From an uncultured Chloroflexales bacterium (lineage in GTDB: Bacteria; Chloroflexota; Chloroflexia; Chloroflexales; Chloroflexaceae), in NCBI GenBank assembly GCA_937918935.1, contig CAKZSI010000044.1, positions 1 through 64,000 of the forward strand: 64,000 nt of DNA, in the 5' to 3' direction. Under the pieces are notes generated by a model, which worked only from the letters and a program-made list of their open reading frames with translations, was not told where the DNA came from and did not search any database. The position numbers and the translations under genes are program-made. Below, in pieces: positions 42,342-50,792 of this stretch (position 1 is its first letter; every line of letters starts with the position of its first letter).

Positions 42342-43403
42342 CTAGCGTCCGGGCGGGTACTGCCAGCTCGGCAGGTCGATCACCTCGATGTTCTCCTTGC
42401 CCCCGTAGACCGTCCACCACGGAACGGCGCCCCTGGCGAGCACCTGGTTCAGGGCCTCGATATTCTGCACGCCGCGGTCGCTCAACCAGGCCTCGAGGGC
42501 CTCGACGCCGCCCTGGGCATAGATGGGGATGCCGTCCTGCCAGGTGGCGCGGCCACAGAGCACGCCGGCGAAGGGCGTGCCGGCCTCGGCGGCCAGTTCG
42601 AGCGTCTCGCGGAAGATCTCGTCGGTGACGCCAGCGCTGAGGTAGATGAAGGGCTTGGTGGCCGCAGCCGCGGCATCCCGGAAGAGTTGCATCGCCTCCT
42701 GGCGGGTATAGGCCTCTTCGCCGGTGAAGGCGCGCGTGCCCGAGACGAACTTCATGTTCACGGGCACCTCGACCTTGAGCACGTCAACCCCGTAGCGTGG
42801 CTTGGAGAACTCCTCCATGTAGGCGGTGACGTACTTTGGTTTCACCCTGGCAAAGGCGAAACTCTTCTCATCGCCGACCTCGTCATCATAGGCCAGCGGC
42901 TCGAGGAAGAAGGGAATGTCCAGCGCGGCGCACTCTGCGCCAATACGCTCGATGAAGGCGTACTTGACCGAGTTGATCTTGGGGTCGTCGAAAGGATTAA
43001 TGTAGAGCAGGATCTTCACTGCGTCGGCCCCGGCCTCGACGATCCGGCGCACGCTCCACTCGGACAGAAGGTCTGGCAGGCGGCCCTTAACGCTGGCGTC
43101 GTAGCCGGTCTTCTCATAGGCCATCAGCACGCCCGTGCCCGGGGCGCGCTGCTTGAGCGCTTCCAGACCGTACTCGGGGTCCATCAGAATGGCGCTCGCG
43201 TGGCGGGTGAGGATCTTGGTGACTGCCGTCTTGAACGCGACCATATCCTCGAAGGTGGCCTGCCCGCCCTCGCCACGGGCCTTGGCGATCGCCTTCTTCA
43301 ACGAGCCCCGCTGGTCCATCGCGGCGGCGGCGATGATCCCGCGCTCATCGGCGCATGCCGAGATGCCCTGGAACTTTCCGCGGGTCAACCGTACCTTAGC
43401 CAT
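42342..43403 (-). CDS. Class I tagatose/fructose-bisphosphate aldolase (LacD type)
   Basis: A 353-aa TIM-barrel aldolase of the LacD family, which cleaves tagatose-1,6-bisphosphate and, more slowly, fructose-1,6-bisphosphate. Recognisable segments are AAAMDQRGSLKKAI near the N-terminus, ILMDPEYG, VKILLYINP, FFLEPLAYD, DVLKVEVPVN (the presumed Schiff-base Lys) and IYLSAGVTDE. Placement between PFK (18-base gap) and gap genes argues it is the working glycolytic aldolase here. No other aldolase is in the window. Confidence 0.92.
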   Translation of the reverse strand: MAKVRLTRGKFQGISACADERGIIAAAAMDQRGSLKKAIAKARGEGGQATFEDMVAFKTAVTKILTRHASAILMDPEYGLEALKQRAPGTGVLMAYEKTGYDASVKGRLPDLLSEWSVRRIVEAGADAVKILLYINPFDDPKINSVKYAFIERIGAECAALDIPFFLEPLAYDDEVGDEKSFAFARVKPKYVTAYMEEFSKPRYGVDVLKVEVPVNMKFVSGTRAFTGEEAYTRQEAMQLFRDAAAAATKPFIYLSAGVTDEIFRETLELAAEAGTPFAGVLCGRATWQDGIPIYAQGGVEALEAWLSDRGVQNIEALNQVLARGAVPWWTVYGGKENIEVIDLPSWQYPPGR

Positions 43404-43421
43404 AGCGGTTCTCCTCTCTGC

Positions 43422-44579
43422 CTAGTACAGGAACATCGGTTTGCCGACCAGGTGGGTGATGTGCGGCTTGTACTGCTCAGTGTCGTACAATTCGGGCACA
43501 TCCACGCGCTTGACGCCCTGGATGCAGGTGTCTACCAGCACAGTGGTGTAGACGCCGTTCTGCAGTGCCACCATCACCCCGTTGTGGCCCTTCTCGAGTT
43601 GTTGCACGGCCAGGTTGCCATACGAGATGGCCACCATGCGGTCGAGCGAGTCAGGCGCGCCAGCGCGCATCAGGTAAGCGAGTTGCTGGTTGACGATTTC
43701 GATGCCGGTGATCTGCTTGATGGCCTCACCGACGATCTGGCCGATGCCCCCGAGTTTGCGGTGGCCGTAGGCGTCTTCCTGGCCGTACTCGACCACCTGA
43801 CCGCCGATCATGCTGGCCCCTTCGGAGATCACCAGCACCGCATAGTTGCTCGGGTTGTTCTTACGATCCTCGACCAGGAACTTCGCCACCTTCTCAACGT
43901 CGAAGGGCACCTCACTGATCAGGGCGCGATCCACATCGGCCAGGTAGGCGGAGATCAGCGCGGTTTCGCCGGAATTGCGCCCGAAGAGTTCGACCACCGC
44001 GATGCGCTCGTGGCTGCCGGCCGGTGTCCGCAGCGCATTAATGAACTCGACGCTGCGGGTGACGGCGGTGCTGAAGCCGATGCAGTAATCAGTGCCGAAG
44101 ACGTCGTTGTCCATAGTCTTCGGAATGGCAATCACCCGCACGCCCTCCTGGTGCATGCGCACCCCGTAGCTGAGGGTGTCATCACCCCCGATGGGGATCA
44201 GCGTGTCAATGCCCAGGTGCTCGAGTACCCGCAAGACGTGGGGCGTGGCATCGGCAACCTTCTTCTCACCCTTGAATTCAAACCGGCCCTTCAAGAACTC
44301 GGGCATGGCCGACTCCTTGACCTTGGCCGGATTGGTGCGGGAAGTATGAAGATGGGTGCCGCCATAGCGGTCGATCGTGCGCACGCTTGCGGGAGTAAGC
44401 GGTTCGATCCATTCCGCGCTGCCCTCCGGGTCGTCGGGGTTGTAGTTGAGCAGACCGGCCCAACCTCTACGGATGCCCACGACTTCCCAGCCATTGGCGG
44501 CCGCCCGATTCACCACCGCCTTGATGGCGGGGTTCAGGCCGGGCACATCACCGCCGCCGGTGAGGATCCCGATACGCAT
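43422..44579 (-). CDS. 6-phosphofructokinase, PPi-type signature
   Basis: A 385-aa group A phosphofructokinase. [14 protein letters not shown] opens the protein. The donor site reads [11 protein letters not shown] with Asp134 where ATP enzymes have Gly, and PKTMDNDV with Lys154. This D/K pair defines pyrophosphate-dependent PFKs, which are reversible and spare ATP. Catalytic Asp157, the E-L-F-G-R-N-S-G segment and [10 protein letters not shown] complete the active site. The ATG at 44579 has AAAGGAG at good spacing. Heads the PFK-aldolase-gap unit. PPi use is inferred from these residues. Confidence 0.9.
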   Translation of the reverse strand: MRIGILTGGGDVPGLNPAIKAVVNRAAANGWEVVGIRRGWAGLLNYNPDDPEGSAEWIEPLTPASVRTIDRYGGTHLHTSRTNPAKVKESAMPEFLKGRFEFKGEKKVADATPHVLRVLEHLGIDTLIPIGGDDTLSYGVRMHQEGVRVIAIPKTMDNDVFGTDYCIGFSTAVTRSVEFINALRTPAGSHERIAVVELFGRNSGETALISAYLADVDRALISEVPFDVEKVAKFLVEDRKNNPSNYAVLVISEGASMIGGQVVEYGQEDAYGHRKLGGIGQIVGEAIKQITGIEIVNQQLAYLMRAGAPDSLDRMVAISYGNLAVQQLEKGHNGVMVALQNGVYTTVLVDTCIQGVKRVDVPELYDTEQYKPHITHLVGKPMFLY

Positions 44580-45032
44580 GGTGACTCCTTTCGCTACGCT
44601 TCTACGCGCTGCTCCTGGGGGCGCCATTCGCTGCATCGCTTTGTTGCGCCCCCTGGTGCGCCACTCATATGTGAGGCGCTCTGAGTATCGTTACGACCGG
44701 TCGCGGGCCACGCCGGCATGCGCCGGGAGGCTCACGGCCCGGGATTATGCCGCTTCGGGGTGCACGCACACTGCCATACCGGCCAGCATGTGCGCCGGTC
44801 TCCACAGTTGTGCTTCTGTACCAGGCGATTGCGCAACCGCCGGCCACCGACAGGGGTGGAGGAGGGGTGACAGCATCGGCACCATATTCGGCGAGCAGGT
44901 TAACGCCCTCATTCTAGGACACGTGTCAATAGTCGCGGTTAAGAAAAGTTTCCTTGTGATTGATATCCGTGCATTGGCTTGCCTATGCCGGATACCTGCG
45001 GCCGCGCACGTTGGGAAAGGTTGCGCCCACAA
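44580..45032. other. Non-coding gap upstream of the glycolytic operon
   Basis: 453 bases between the light-repair operon and the PFK gene. It holds a perfect GACACGTGTC palindrome (44918-44927) as a possible regulator site. A promoter for the glycolytic operon must lie here, but no convincing pair was found. Confidence 0.45.
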
Positions 45033-45476
45033 TTATAGCGCATTATCGGAAGAATCGGAAAGGGCCTCGACCTGAATTGCCTGCCAGTAGCGTGAAAAGC
45101 GCGCCAGATCCAGCCGCTGCCGCGCGCGCACGAAGGGTTCCACCGGCATGACCCGCACCGGCAGCGCGGTTTCCAGGCGCTCGCGGATGCGCCGGAAGCG
45201 CGGGCTGGGGCTGTCGCTGGTGACGATGCCGTCGGCGCCCCGCTCGTCGGCGAAGGTGAGCACCTCGGTGGCCACGTCACCGCGGCGAATGGTCACCGGC
45301 AGTTCCAGCAGGCACTCGTACATAAAAACAATCCGCTTCAGGCTGACGCGCAGCGCGGCAAGCAGTTCCTCGTCCCACACGAAGAGCGCCGGTGCGCCCG
45401 GGTAGGCGGCCAGCGCCGGGTGGCGCGGACTCAGACAATCACCGTGTACCCAGATGATCGGGTTTTGCATGCTCAT
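45033..45476 (-). CDS. Stand-alone photolyase antenna-type (alpha/beta) domain
   Basis: A 147-aa protein resembling only the N-terminal alpha/beta domain of photolyases: WVHGDCLSPRHPAL (the dinucleotide-fold start W-x-R-D-L-R-x-x-D-N-P-A-L in relatives), APALFVWDEE, then LPVTIRRGDVATEV and GADGIVTSDSPSPRFRRIRE. No FAD-binding helices follow. Its ATG overlaps the stop of the upstream FAD-domain gene by the ATGA arrangement, so the two are translationally coupled and likely assemble into one photolyase. It could bind an antenna pigment or be structural. A second in-frame ATG is two codons in. Confidence 0.75.
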   Translation of the reverse strand: MSMQNPIIWVHGDCLSPRHPALAAYPGAPALFVWDEELLAALRVSLKRIVFMYECLLELPVTIRRGDVATEVLTFADERGADGIVTSDSPSPRFRRIRERLETALPVRVMPVEPFVRARQRLDLARFSRYWQAIQVEALSDSSDNAL

Positions 45477-46300
45477 CGGCGCCTCCGGGGGGCCGCCGGT
45501 GGCGGCGCGTCGGGGAACAGGCGCGCCTGGAGCGTCTCGTAGCTCGCGTCGAAGGGGCAGTTGCTCCGCAGCGGGCATTCGCGGCAGTAAACACCGTCGC
45601 TGTAGCGCTCCAGGTTTTCGCGGTTGAAGATGTAGGGCCTGTGGCTGAAGGTGCTCGCGACCCATTGCCACGAGAGGTTGTTACTGGCCGGGTCGCCGTC
45701 GAGCAGATGACTGAGGAACCAGCGCGCCCCGGCCTGCCAGGCGACGCGCCGCCAGTGGACCACGTAAGCCGCCAGCCACATTCGCGCGTGGTTGTGCAGG
45801 TAGCCGGTGCTGATCAGGTCGTGGCTGAAGGCGTCCATACAGGCCAGGCCCGTCGTTCCCGTCGCGATGTCAGCGGGCAGTTCAGGGGCGTAGTCGCTGG
45901 CGCTGAGGCCGGTTTTGTAGGCTTCGCGGTTCTCCCAGACGCCTTCGCCGATCTCGGCGTACACCCGCTGCCAGTAGTCGCGCCAGGCCAGTTCGTTGAT
46001 CAGTTTCGCCGCCTCTTCGGGGCGTGTTACGGCTTGCAGGGCCGCCCGGCGCACCTCGGCCAGGCTCAGCACCCCGTGGCGGATATAGGCCGACAGGCGG
46101 GTGACCGCGCCGCTGAGGAAGTTCCGCGTGGCAGCGTAGGGGGCGGGGCGCATCGCCGCCAGGCGTGCCTCAGCGGCCTGACGCCCGCCAATAGTGGCGC
46201 TCACGGCGTCGCTCTCGGCGGCGGCGGCGGGAAACTCCGCCGCCAGGTAGGCGATCAGCTCCTCGCGATCGCTGAAGTCGCGGCGCATATCTCCAGGCAC
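45473..46300 (-). CDS. Photolyase/cryptochrome FAD-binding domain protein with four cysteines
   Basis: A 275-aa protein corresponding to the helical FAD-binding half of a photolyase: AATRNFLSGAVTRLSAYIRHG, LINELAWRDYWQRV, then STGYLHNHARMWLAAY and LDGDPASNNLSWQWVAST (the flavin-binding N/D region). It has exactly four Cys (154, 239, 242, 248). Their contexts (LACMDAF and YCRECPLRSNCPF) align with the 4Fe-4S ligands of the FeS photolyase encoded two genes upstream. GTG start at 46300 is chosen for the exceptional AGGAGGTGA before it. Probably repairs UV lesions in light; its antenna half is the next gene. The exact class is unknown. Confidence 0.82.
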   Translation of the reverse strand: MPGDMRRDFSDREELIAYLAAEFPAAAAESDAVSATIGGRQAAEARLAAMRPAPYAATRNFLSGAVTRLSAYIRHGVLSLAEVRRAALQAVTRPEEAAKLINELAWRDYWQRVYAEIGEGVWENREAYKTGLSASDYAPELPADIATGTTGLACMDAFSHDLISTGYLHNHARMWLAAYVVHWRRVAWQAGARWFLSHLLDGDPASNNLSWQWVASTFSHRPYIFNRENLERYSDGVYCRECPLRSNCPFDASYETLQARLFPDAPPPAAPRRRR

Positions 46301-46303
46301 GGA

Positions 46304-46471
46304 TCACCTCCTCCGGGGCGGCTTGCCGCCACTGGCCCTGTAGCGCCGGCAGGCGTCGCTGCAATACCTGACCTCGTCCCAGGTCTTTGCCAGGCTCTTG
46401 CGCCAGCGAAAGGGCCGGCCGCAGGCCGCGCAGGTTTTCTCGGGCAGATGTTGTTTTTTCACTCCCCGCAT
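46304..46471 (-). CDS. DUF2256 small zinc-ribbon-like protein
   Basis: A 55-aa protein with paired cysteines KTCAACGRPF and RYCSDACRR around WRKSLAKTWDEV, the DUF2256 pattern. Members commonly sit next to cryptochrome/photolyase genes; their role is unknown, possibly nucleic-acid or partner binding. It overlaps the end of the FeS photolyase gene by 13 bases, with GGAG before its ATG, and ends 3 bases before the GTG of the FAD-domain gene. It is thus firmly inside the operon. Confidence 0.88.
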   Translation of the reverse strand: MRGVKKQHLPEKTCAACGRPFRWRKSLAKTWDEVRYCSDACRRYRASGGKPPRRR

Positions 46472-47985
46472 ATGTGCTCCAGAAAGGCCGCCGCCTCGCG
46501 GGGGATGCTCGCCCGTTCGTCGGGCGCCAGGCGCCCCAGGCCCAGCACCGCCGGCCCGAGGCGTGGCTTGGCCCGCAATGCGGCTTCGTGTTCGATCAGA
46601 AAGTTCCAGTACAGCAGGTTGAACGGGCAGGCGTTCGGGCCAGTGCGTTGTTTTGGATGGTAGCGGCATCCGCCGCAGTAGTCGCTCATGGTGTTGATGT
46701 AGTTGGCCGAGGCGATGTAGGGCCTGGTCGCAACCCCGTCGTCGGCGTTGAGGCCCATGCCGATGACGTTGGGCAGCATAACCCACTCGTAGGCGTCCAC
46801 ATAGGCGGCCAGGAACCAGGCGTTGACCGCCTGTGGCTCGATGCCCGCCAGCAGGCAGAAGTTGCAGAGCACCATCAGCCGCTCGATGTGGTGCGTGTAA
46901 CCGGTGTTCAGGGCGCCCTGGAGCACGTGCCGCAGGCAGGCCATGTCGGTGTCCCCGGTCCAGAACCAGGCCGGCAGGGGCCGGGTGGCGTTCCAGCGGT
47001 TGGCGCTCCGCAGGATGGGTAGTCGCCGCCAGTACTGCCAGTAGATGTACTCGCGCCAGCCGAGCACCTGGCGGATGAAGCCCTCCACCGAGTTGAGTGG
47101 CGCCCGGCCGGCGGTGTAAGCCGCCTCGGCGGCGCGCACCAGTTGCAAGGGGGTGAGCAGGCCCAGGTTGAGGTAGGGCGAGAGGCCGGAGTGGTAGATC
47201 AGTGCCGAGCGCCGGCTCATCGCATCCTCGTAGGCGCCGAAATCGGGCAGTCGCTCGGCAATGAAGCTCTCCAGGGCCAGTTCGGCTTCTTCGGCAGTGA
47301 CCGCCAGGTCGAAGCCTTCGACGCTGCCAACGCCGTCAGGGAACGTTGCGACTTCGTCCATCACGGCGCGGGTAATGGCGTCGGGCGGGAAGCGCGGCGG
47401 CGGCGGGGGTTGCGCGCCGCGGGGCAACGGTTTGCGATTCTCGGCATCGTAGCTCCAACGGCCCCCCACGGGCGCGCCGTCACGCTCGAGCAACACGTCG
47501 AAGTGGCGGCGCATGGCCCTGTAGAAGGTGGCCATGATGATTGTGCGCTCCGGCGGGGCGTTGGGGAAGGGATCGAACTGGCCCGTCAGGAACTGGGTGT
47601 TGGGCAGCACCTCGACCGGCGTGTTCAGGGCGGGGCCGGCTTCGTCCTGCTGGAAACGCCGGGTGGGTTCCTCGGCGGCGGCCATGGTCAGCACCCGCGT
47701 CGGGCCATAGGCGGCCTGGTGCGCGCGCAACCCGCTGAGAAAATCGGGGGCCTGGCGGTAGTCTACCTGGTAGCCCATGGTGGTCAACGTGGCGGCGTAA
47801 TGGCGCATGGCGCTGAGGAGCAGCACCAGCTTCTTGCGCTGGTAGGGCTGCTGGCGCAGGCGCGCGGCGCTTTCGATCAGCAGCACGCGCACGCCGGCCC
47901 GCCCGGCGGCGGCCTCGGCGCTGGTCAGGGCCGGGTGCGCGCGCAGCAACTGATCGCCGAGGATCCAGACGGTGATGGGCGCCAT
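46459..47985 (-). CDS. Iron-sulfur photolyase (FeS-BCP / PhrB family)
   Basis: A 508-aa photolyase-related protein of the family that includes Agrobacterium PhrB, a (6-4) photolyase with FAD, a lumazine-type antenna and a 4Fe-4S cluster. The N-terminal alpha/beta domain (VWILGDQLLRAHPAL) is followed by a helical FAD domain with GYTHHIERLMVL and PYIASANYINTMSD. Cysteines 350, 437, 440 and 453 (MACLRHV, YCGGCRY, ACPFN) match the four cluster ligands of PhrB almost residue for residue. First gene of a four-gene light-repair operon. Lesion specificity is inferred from family only. Confidence 0.92.
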   Translation of the reverse strand: MAPITVWILGDQLLRAHPALTSAEAAAGRAGVRVLLIESAARLRQQPYQRKKLVLLLSAMRHYAATLTTMGYQVDYRQAPDFLSGLRAHQAAYGPTRVLTMAAAEEPTRRFQQDEAGPALNTPVEVLPNTQFLTGQFDPFPNAPPERTIIMATFYRAMRRHFDVLLERDGAPVGGRWSYDAENRKPLPRGAQPPPPPRFPPDAITRAVMDEVATFPDGVGSVEGFDLAVTAEEAELALESFIAERLPDFGAYEDAMSRRSALIYHSGLSPYLNLGLLTPLQLVRAAEAAYTAGRAPLNSVEGFIRQVLGWREYIYWQYWRRLPILRSANRWNATRPLPAWFWTGDTDMACLRHVLQGALNTGYTHHIERLMVLCNFCLLAGIEPQAVNAWFLAAYVDAYEWVMLPNVIGMGLNADDGVATRPYIASANYINTMSDYCGGCRYHPKQRTGPNACPFNLLYWNFLIEHEAALRAKPRLGPAVLGLGRLAPDERASIPREAAAFLEHICGE

Positions 47986-48005
47986 CTAAACCTTCCCATC
48001 AGGCA

Positions 48006-48038
48006 GGGGAATGGGGAGACCTGGTTTCTCCATTCCCC
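48006..48038. repeat. Module B palindrome, extended copy
   Basis: GGGGAATGGGGAGACC-T-GGTTTCTCCATTCCCC: 16-nt arms with two G-T wobbles, followed at about 48066-48082 by a module A copy (GAGAGGGTTTCGCCCTCC). It lies between the photolyase operon and the MBL gene. Confidence 0.8.
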
Positions 48039-48107
48039 GGCGGGATGAAAGAGAGTTTTTCCTGAGAGGGTTTCGCCCTCCCAGACCTTCCCCTGCGGAG
48101 CCTCTGT

Positions 48108-48791
48108 TTACCCCAGTCCCAGGCGCTTCGCCCGGGCGCGGATGTGTTCGACGGCGAGGGGCCCGCCGTGGCCGATGTGCCAGGTGTGGGCCGGCAGACT
48201 CAGGGCCACTTGCAGGCTGGCCGCCTGCTGTGCCGCGTCGGTGACGAAGTATGGCGGGTTGGGCAGGCGCCCCCGCAACCGTCCGCCCAGGAAGCCGCCG
48301 CGCAACAGATCGCCGGCGATGAGGTTGCCGTCGGGCAACGGCACCACGCTGTGCCCGGCGCTGTGACCGGGGGTGTGGATGGTGCGGGTCGGAATCCCAA
48401 ACGGTGTGAGGTCGAAGGAGTCCTCAACGGTGATGTCGGGTTCCAGGGGCGTGGTGCGCCAGGGCAGGAAGGGCCGTAAAAGTTGGCCTTCCAGACCGGT
48501 GCTGCGCAGGGAGGAGGGGTTGCGGCCCTCGCGCAGCAAGAGCAGATCGGCCTGGTGAACAGCAATCGGGGCGCCGGTGCTCGCGCGCAACTCCGCGGCG
48601 CCGCCGAAGTGGTCAATATGGCCATGTGTGAGCAGGATCAGCCCGATGTCGGTGGGGGCGATCCCGTGGCGGGCGGCAGCGCGCAGAATGGCGGGGCCGT
48701 CGCCGGGGGCGCCGCTGTCTACGATGATCCAGCGTTCCCCGCGCACCAGAAAGACGTTGGCGAGGGATAGTTTGATAGTGATGATGTGCAT
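48108..48791 (-). CDS. Metallo-beta-lactamase-fold hydrolase
   Basis: A 227-aa MBL-fold enzyme. The metal site LTHGHIDHFGG (HxHxDH), HTPGHSAGH and AGDLLRGG are all present, as expected for a binuclear zinc/iron hydrolase. This group includes glyoxalase II-like thioesterases, lactonases and other hydrolases, and the substrate cannot be told. ATG 48791 begins at the first strand (HIITIKLS). It is 82 bases downstream of the MFS gene and may be part of the msrB-MFS unit. Two non-canonical loops (GGFLGGRLRGRL) line the presumed substrate side. Confidence 0.85.
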   Translation of the reverse strand: MHIITIKLSLANVFLVRGERWIIVDSGAPGDGPAILRAAARHGIAPTDIGLILLTHGHIDHFGGAAELRASTGAPIAVHQADLLLLREGRNPSSLRSTGLEGQLLRPFLPWRTTPLEPDITVEDSFDLTPFGIPTRTIHTPGHSAGHSVVPLPDGNLIAGDLLRGGFLGGRLRGRLPNPPYFVTDAAQQAASLQVALSLPAHTWHIGHGGPLAVEHIRARAKRLGLG

Positions 48792-48873
48792 TGTTTCCCT
48801 GTTCGGCTGCGTGGCGCAGCAACGGGTGGAATGCGGGTTTTCTCGGGCGGGCGAAGGCGTCCCGCGTTAGCTG

Positions 48874-50070
48874 TTAACTGCCCACGCGGTCGCTCTTCCC
48901 GCAGCAGAGCGTCAGATTGGCGAGCAAGGCGATCCCGAAGGCGGCCACGCAGGTCGCGATGACGCCGGCCCAGCCCAGCGATTGCCAGGCCACACCGGGC
49001 ACAACCGCCCCCAGGGCGCCACCGATGTAGTAGCTCATCAGATAGAGAGCGCTCGCGCCACCCTTTGCTTCCTGGGCCGTGGCCGCCACATGGGCCGGGG
49101 CAACCGCCTGGGCGGTGAACATGCCCGCGCAGAGCACCACCAGGCTCAACCCGATGCTGCCCGCGACGGGGAGCAACGTGCCTGCTACGCCGATCATCGC
49201 CACCACCAGGCCCGCGCCAATCAGCGTTGGGCGCGTGAGCCGTGTTGAAAGGCGGCCCGCCAGGGGTGATACCACGACACCGGCGAGGTAGCTGAGATAG
49301 GCCATCGAGACCATGGTCGGCGAAAGGTGAAAGGGCGCGGCGGTCAGATAGTACGGCAGGTAGGTAAAGACGCCGATGAAGCCAAAAAACAACGCGCCGC
49401 CGATCAGATAGGCCCCGGCCAGGCGCGGGTTGAGCAGATGGACCGTCATACTGCGAAAGGCGCTGATCCATCCCGAGGGGGGGCGGGCCGGATCGCGCGG
49501 CAGTAGCGCCGCCATTCCCAGCCCGCAGAACATGGTCAGCGCGGCGAAGCTGGCAAAGGCCGCGCGCCAGCCAGACAGGTTGGTGATCAACCCGCTGAGC
49601 ACCCGCCCTGCCAGTCCGCCGGTCACGGTCGCGGCGATCCAGCCGCCGACCAGCGCCCCAAGATCGCTGGCGGGAAAACGATCGCTGAGGTAAACGACGG
49701 CGACCGTGGTCAGGCCCGGGATGCACACGCCTTGCAGCGCGCGGGCGGCGAGCAGCCATTCGAAGGATGGGGCCAGGGTGCATAACAGGAGCGGCAGGGC
49801 CAGCAGCATGCAACTCCAGACCATCACACGCTTGCGCCCCAGGACATCGCTGAGCGGGCCGCTGCCGCCGGAGGCAAGGGCGGTCGCCAGCACAACCGCC
49901 GAGACGCTCATCCCGGCGGTGGCGGGGGCAACCCCGAATTCCGCCGAGAGCACGGGGAGAATGGGTTGGGTGATGTACATGCCAGCGTAGACCGCCACCG
50001 TTGCCGCATACAGCGCGGCAACGGCCGGTGCACGTCGCGCCTCGGGACGGGCGATGCTCGGGTGGATCAC
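48874..50070 (-). CDS. MFS efflux transporter (YnfM-like)
   Basis: A 398-aa major facilitator protein with twelve hydrophobic helices. The loop 2-3 signature is GPLSDVLGRKRVMVW, and a repeat of it occurs in the second half (SPLAGRLSTRLTRP). The N-terminal MYITQPILPVLS segment resembles YnfM/AraJ-type drug or sugar exporters. A GTG start at 50070 is used, one base after the msrB stop, so translation is coupled. Substrate unknown. Likely co-transcribed with msrB, suggesting a link to oxidant or toxic-compound stress. Confidence 0.88.
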   Translation of the reverse strand: MIHPSIARPEARRAPAVAALYAATVAVYAGMYITQPILPVLSAEFGVAPATAGMSVSAVVLATALASGGSGPLSDVLGRKRVMVWSCMLLALPLLLCTLAPSFEWLLAARALQGVCIPGLTTVAVVYLSDRFPASDLGALVGGWIAATVTGGLAGRVLSGLITNLSGWRAAFASFAALTMFCGLGMAALLPRDPARPPSGWISAFRSMTVHLLNPRLAGAYLIGGALFFGFIGVFTYLPYYLTAAPFHLSPTMVSMAYLSYLAGVVVSPLAGRLSTRLTRPTLIGAGLVVAMIGVAGTLLPVAGSIGLSLVVLCAGMFTAQAVAPAHVAATAQEAKGGASALYLMSYYIGGALGAVVPGVAWQSLGWAGVIATCVAAFGIALLANLTLCCGKSDRVGS

Positions 50071-50071
50071 G

Positions 50072-50515
50072 TCAGCGGAAGAGGGCCAGATACTCGGCGT
50101 AGCCCTCCCGTTCGAGATCTTCGACCGGGATGAAGCGCAGGGCAGCGGAGTTGATGCAGTAGCGCAGCCCGGTGGGGGCGGGGCCATCGTCGAACACGTG
50201 GCCGAGATGCGAATCGGCGTGCTTCGAGCGCACCTCGGTGCGTTCCATGCCCAGTTGATAATCGGCGCGCGTAACCACGTTCTCGGGCGCCAGAGGGCGC
50301 GTAAAACTTGGCCAGCCCGTGCCCGAGTCGTACTTGTCGTGGGAACTGAAGAGCGGCTCACCCGAGACGACGTCAACGTAGATCCCTTCGCGCTTATTGT
50401 TGCAGAACTCGTTCGCGAAGGGCGGCTCGGTGCCCTCGTGCTGGGTCACCCGGTATTGCAGGGGCGTGAGCCTGCGGCGCAGTTCTTCGTCTGAGGGCTT
50501 CTTGAAGGGTTTCAT
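50072..50515 (-). CDS. msrB: Peptide-methionine (R)-S-oxide reductase MsrB
   Basis: A 147-aa enzyme reducing methionine-R-sulfoxide. [25 protein letters not shown] and [11 protein letters not shown] carry the substrate-binding Trp/His residues and the catalytic Cys (RYC). The two CxxC zinc motifs found in many MsrBs are absent, so this is the zinc-free form; FCNNK holds the probable resolving Cys. First gene of a leftward unit with an MFS exporter. An extended -10 (TGTTATGAT) is about 80 bases upstream. Confidence 0.95.
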   Translation of the reverse strand: MKPFKKPSDEELRRRLTPLQYRVTQHEGTEPPFANEFCNNKREGIYVDVVSGEPLFSSHDKYDSGTGWPSFTRPLAPENVVTRADYQLGMERTEVRSKHADSHLGHVFDDGPAPTGLRYCINSAALRFIPVEDLEREGYAEYLALFR

Positions 50516-50592
50516 ACCTCGGCTTCCTCTCTGCCATATGGAAGGGTTGGGGCGGGTGTAGCCCTCCCAGGCGCATTATGCTTATCTCTTCT

Positions 50593-50598
50593 ATCATA
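50593..50598 (-). promoter_or_regulatory. Extended -10 (TGTTATGAT) of msrB
   Basis: TATGAT with TG one base upstream on the minus strand; predicted leader of about 70 nt. A module A repeat lies at about 50536-50559 within it. Confidence 0.5.
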
Positions 50599-50792
50599 AC
50601 AGATGTCCGCTTACACCGCTCGCGTACCGGGGTGAGGCCAGAGACGCTGCGCATTCGCCTCCAGCAGGGGGCAGAGCGGTGTAGCCGCCGGAACCAGATA
50701 CAAACCTGGAGTCTGGGGTCTGCCCCACATCTTTACCGCAGCCCTGGGGGTGAGGTGCAAGACATCCGCCTCCGGCGGTAGGGGTTGGCGGG

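Noticed and set aside
44446-45075. Possible gene in the gap upstream of the PPi-type PFK
   Set aside because: Open frames here overlap the PFK start antisense or lack ribosome sites and recognisable composition.
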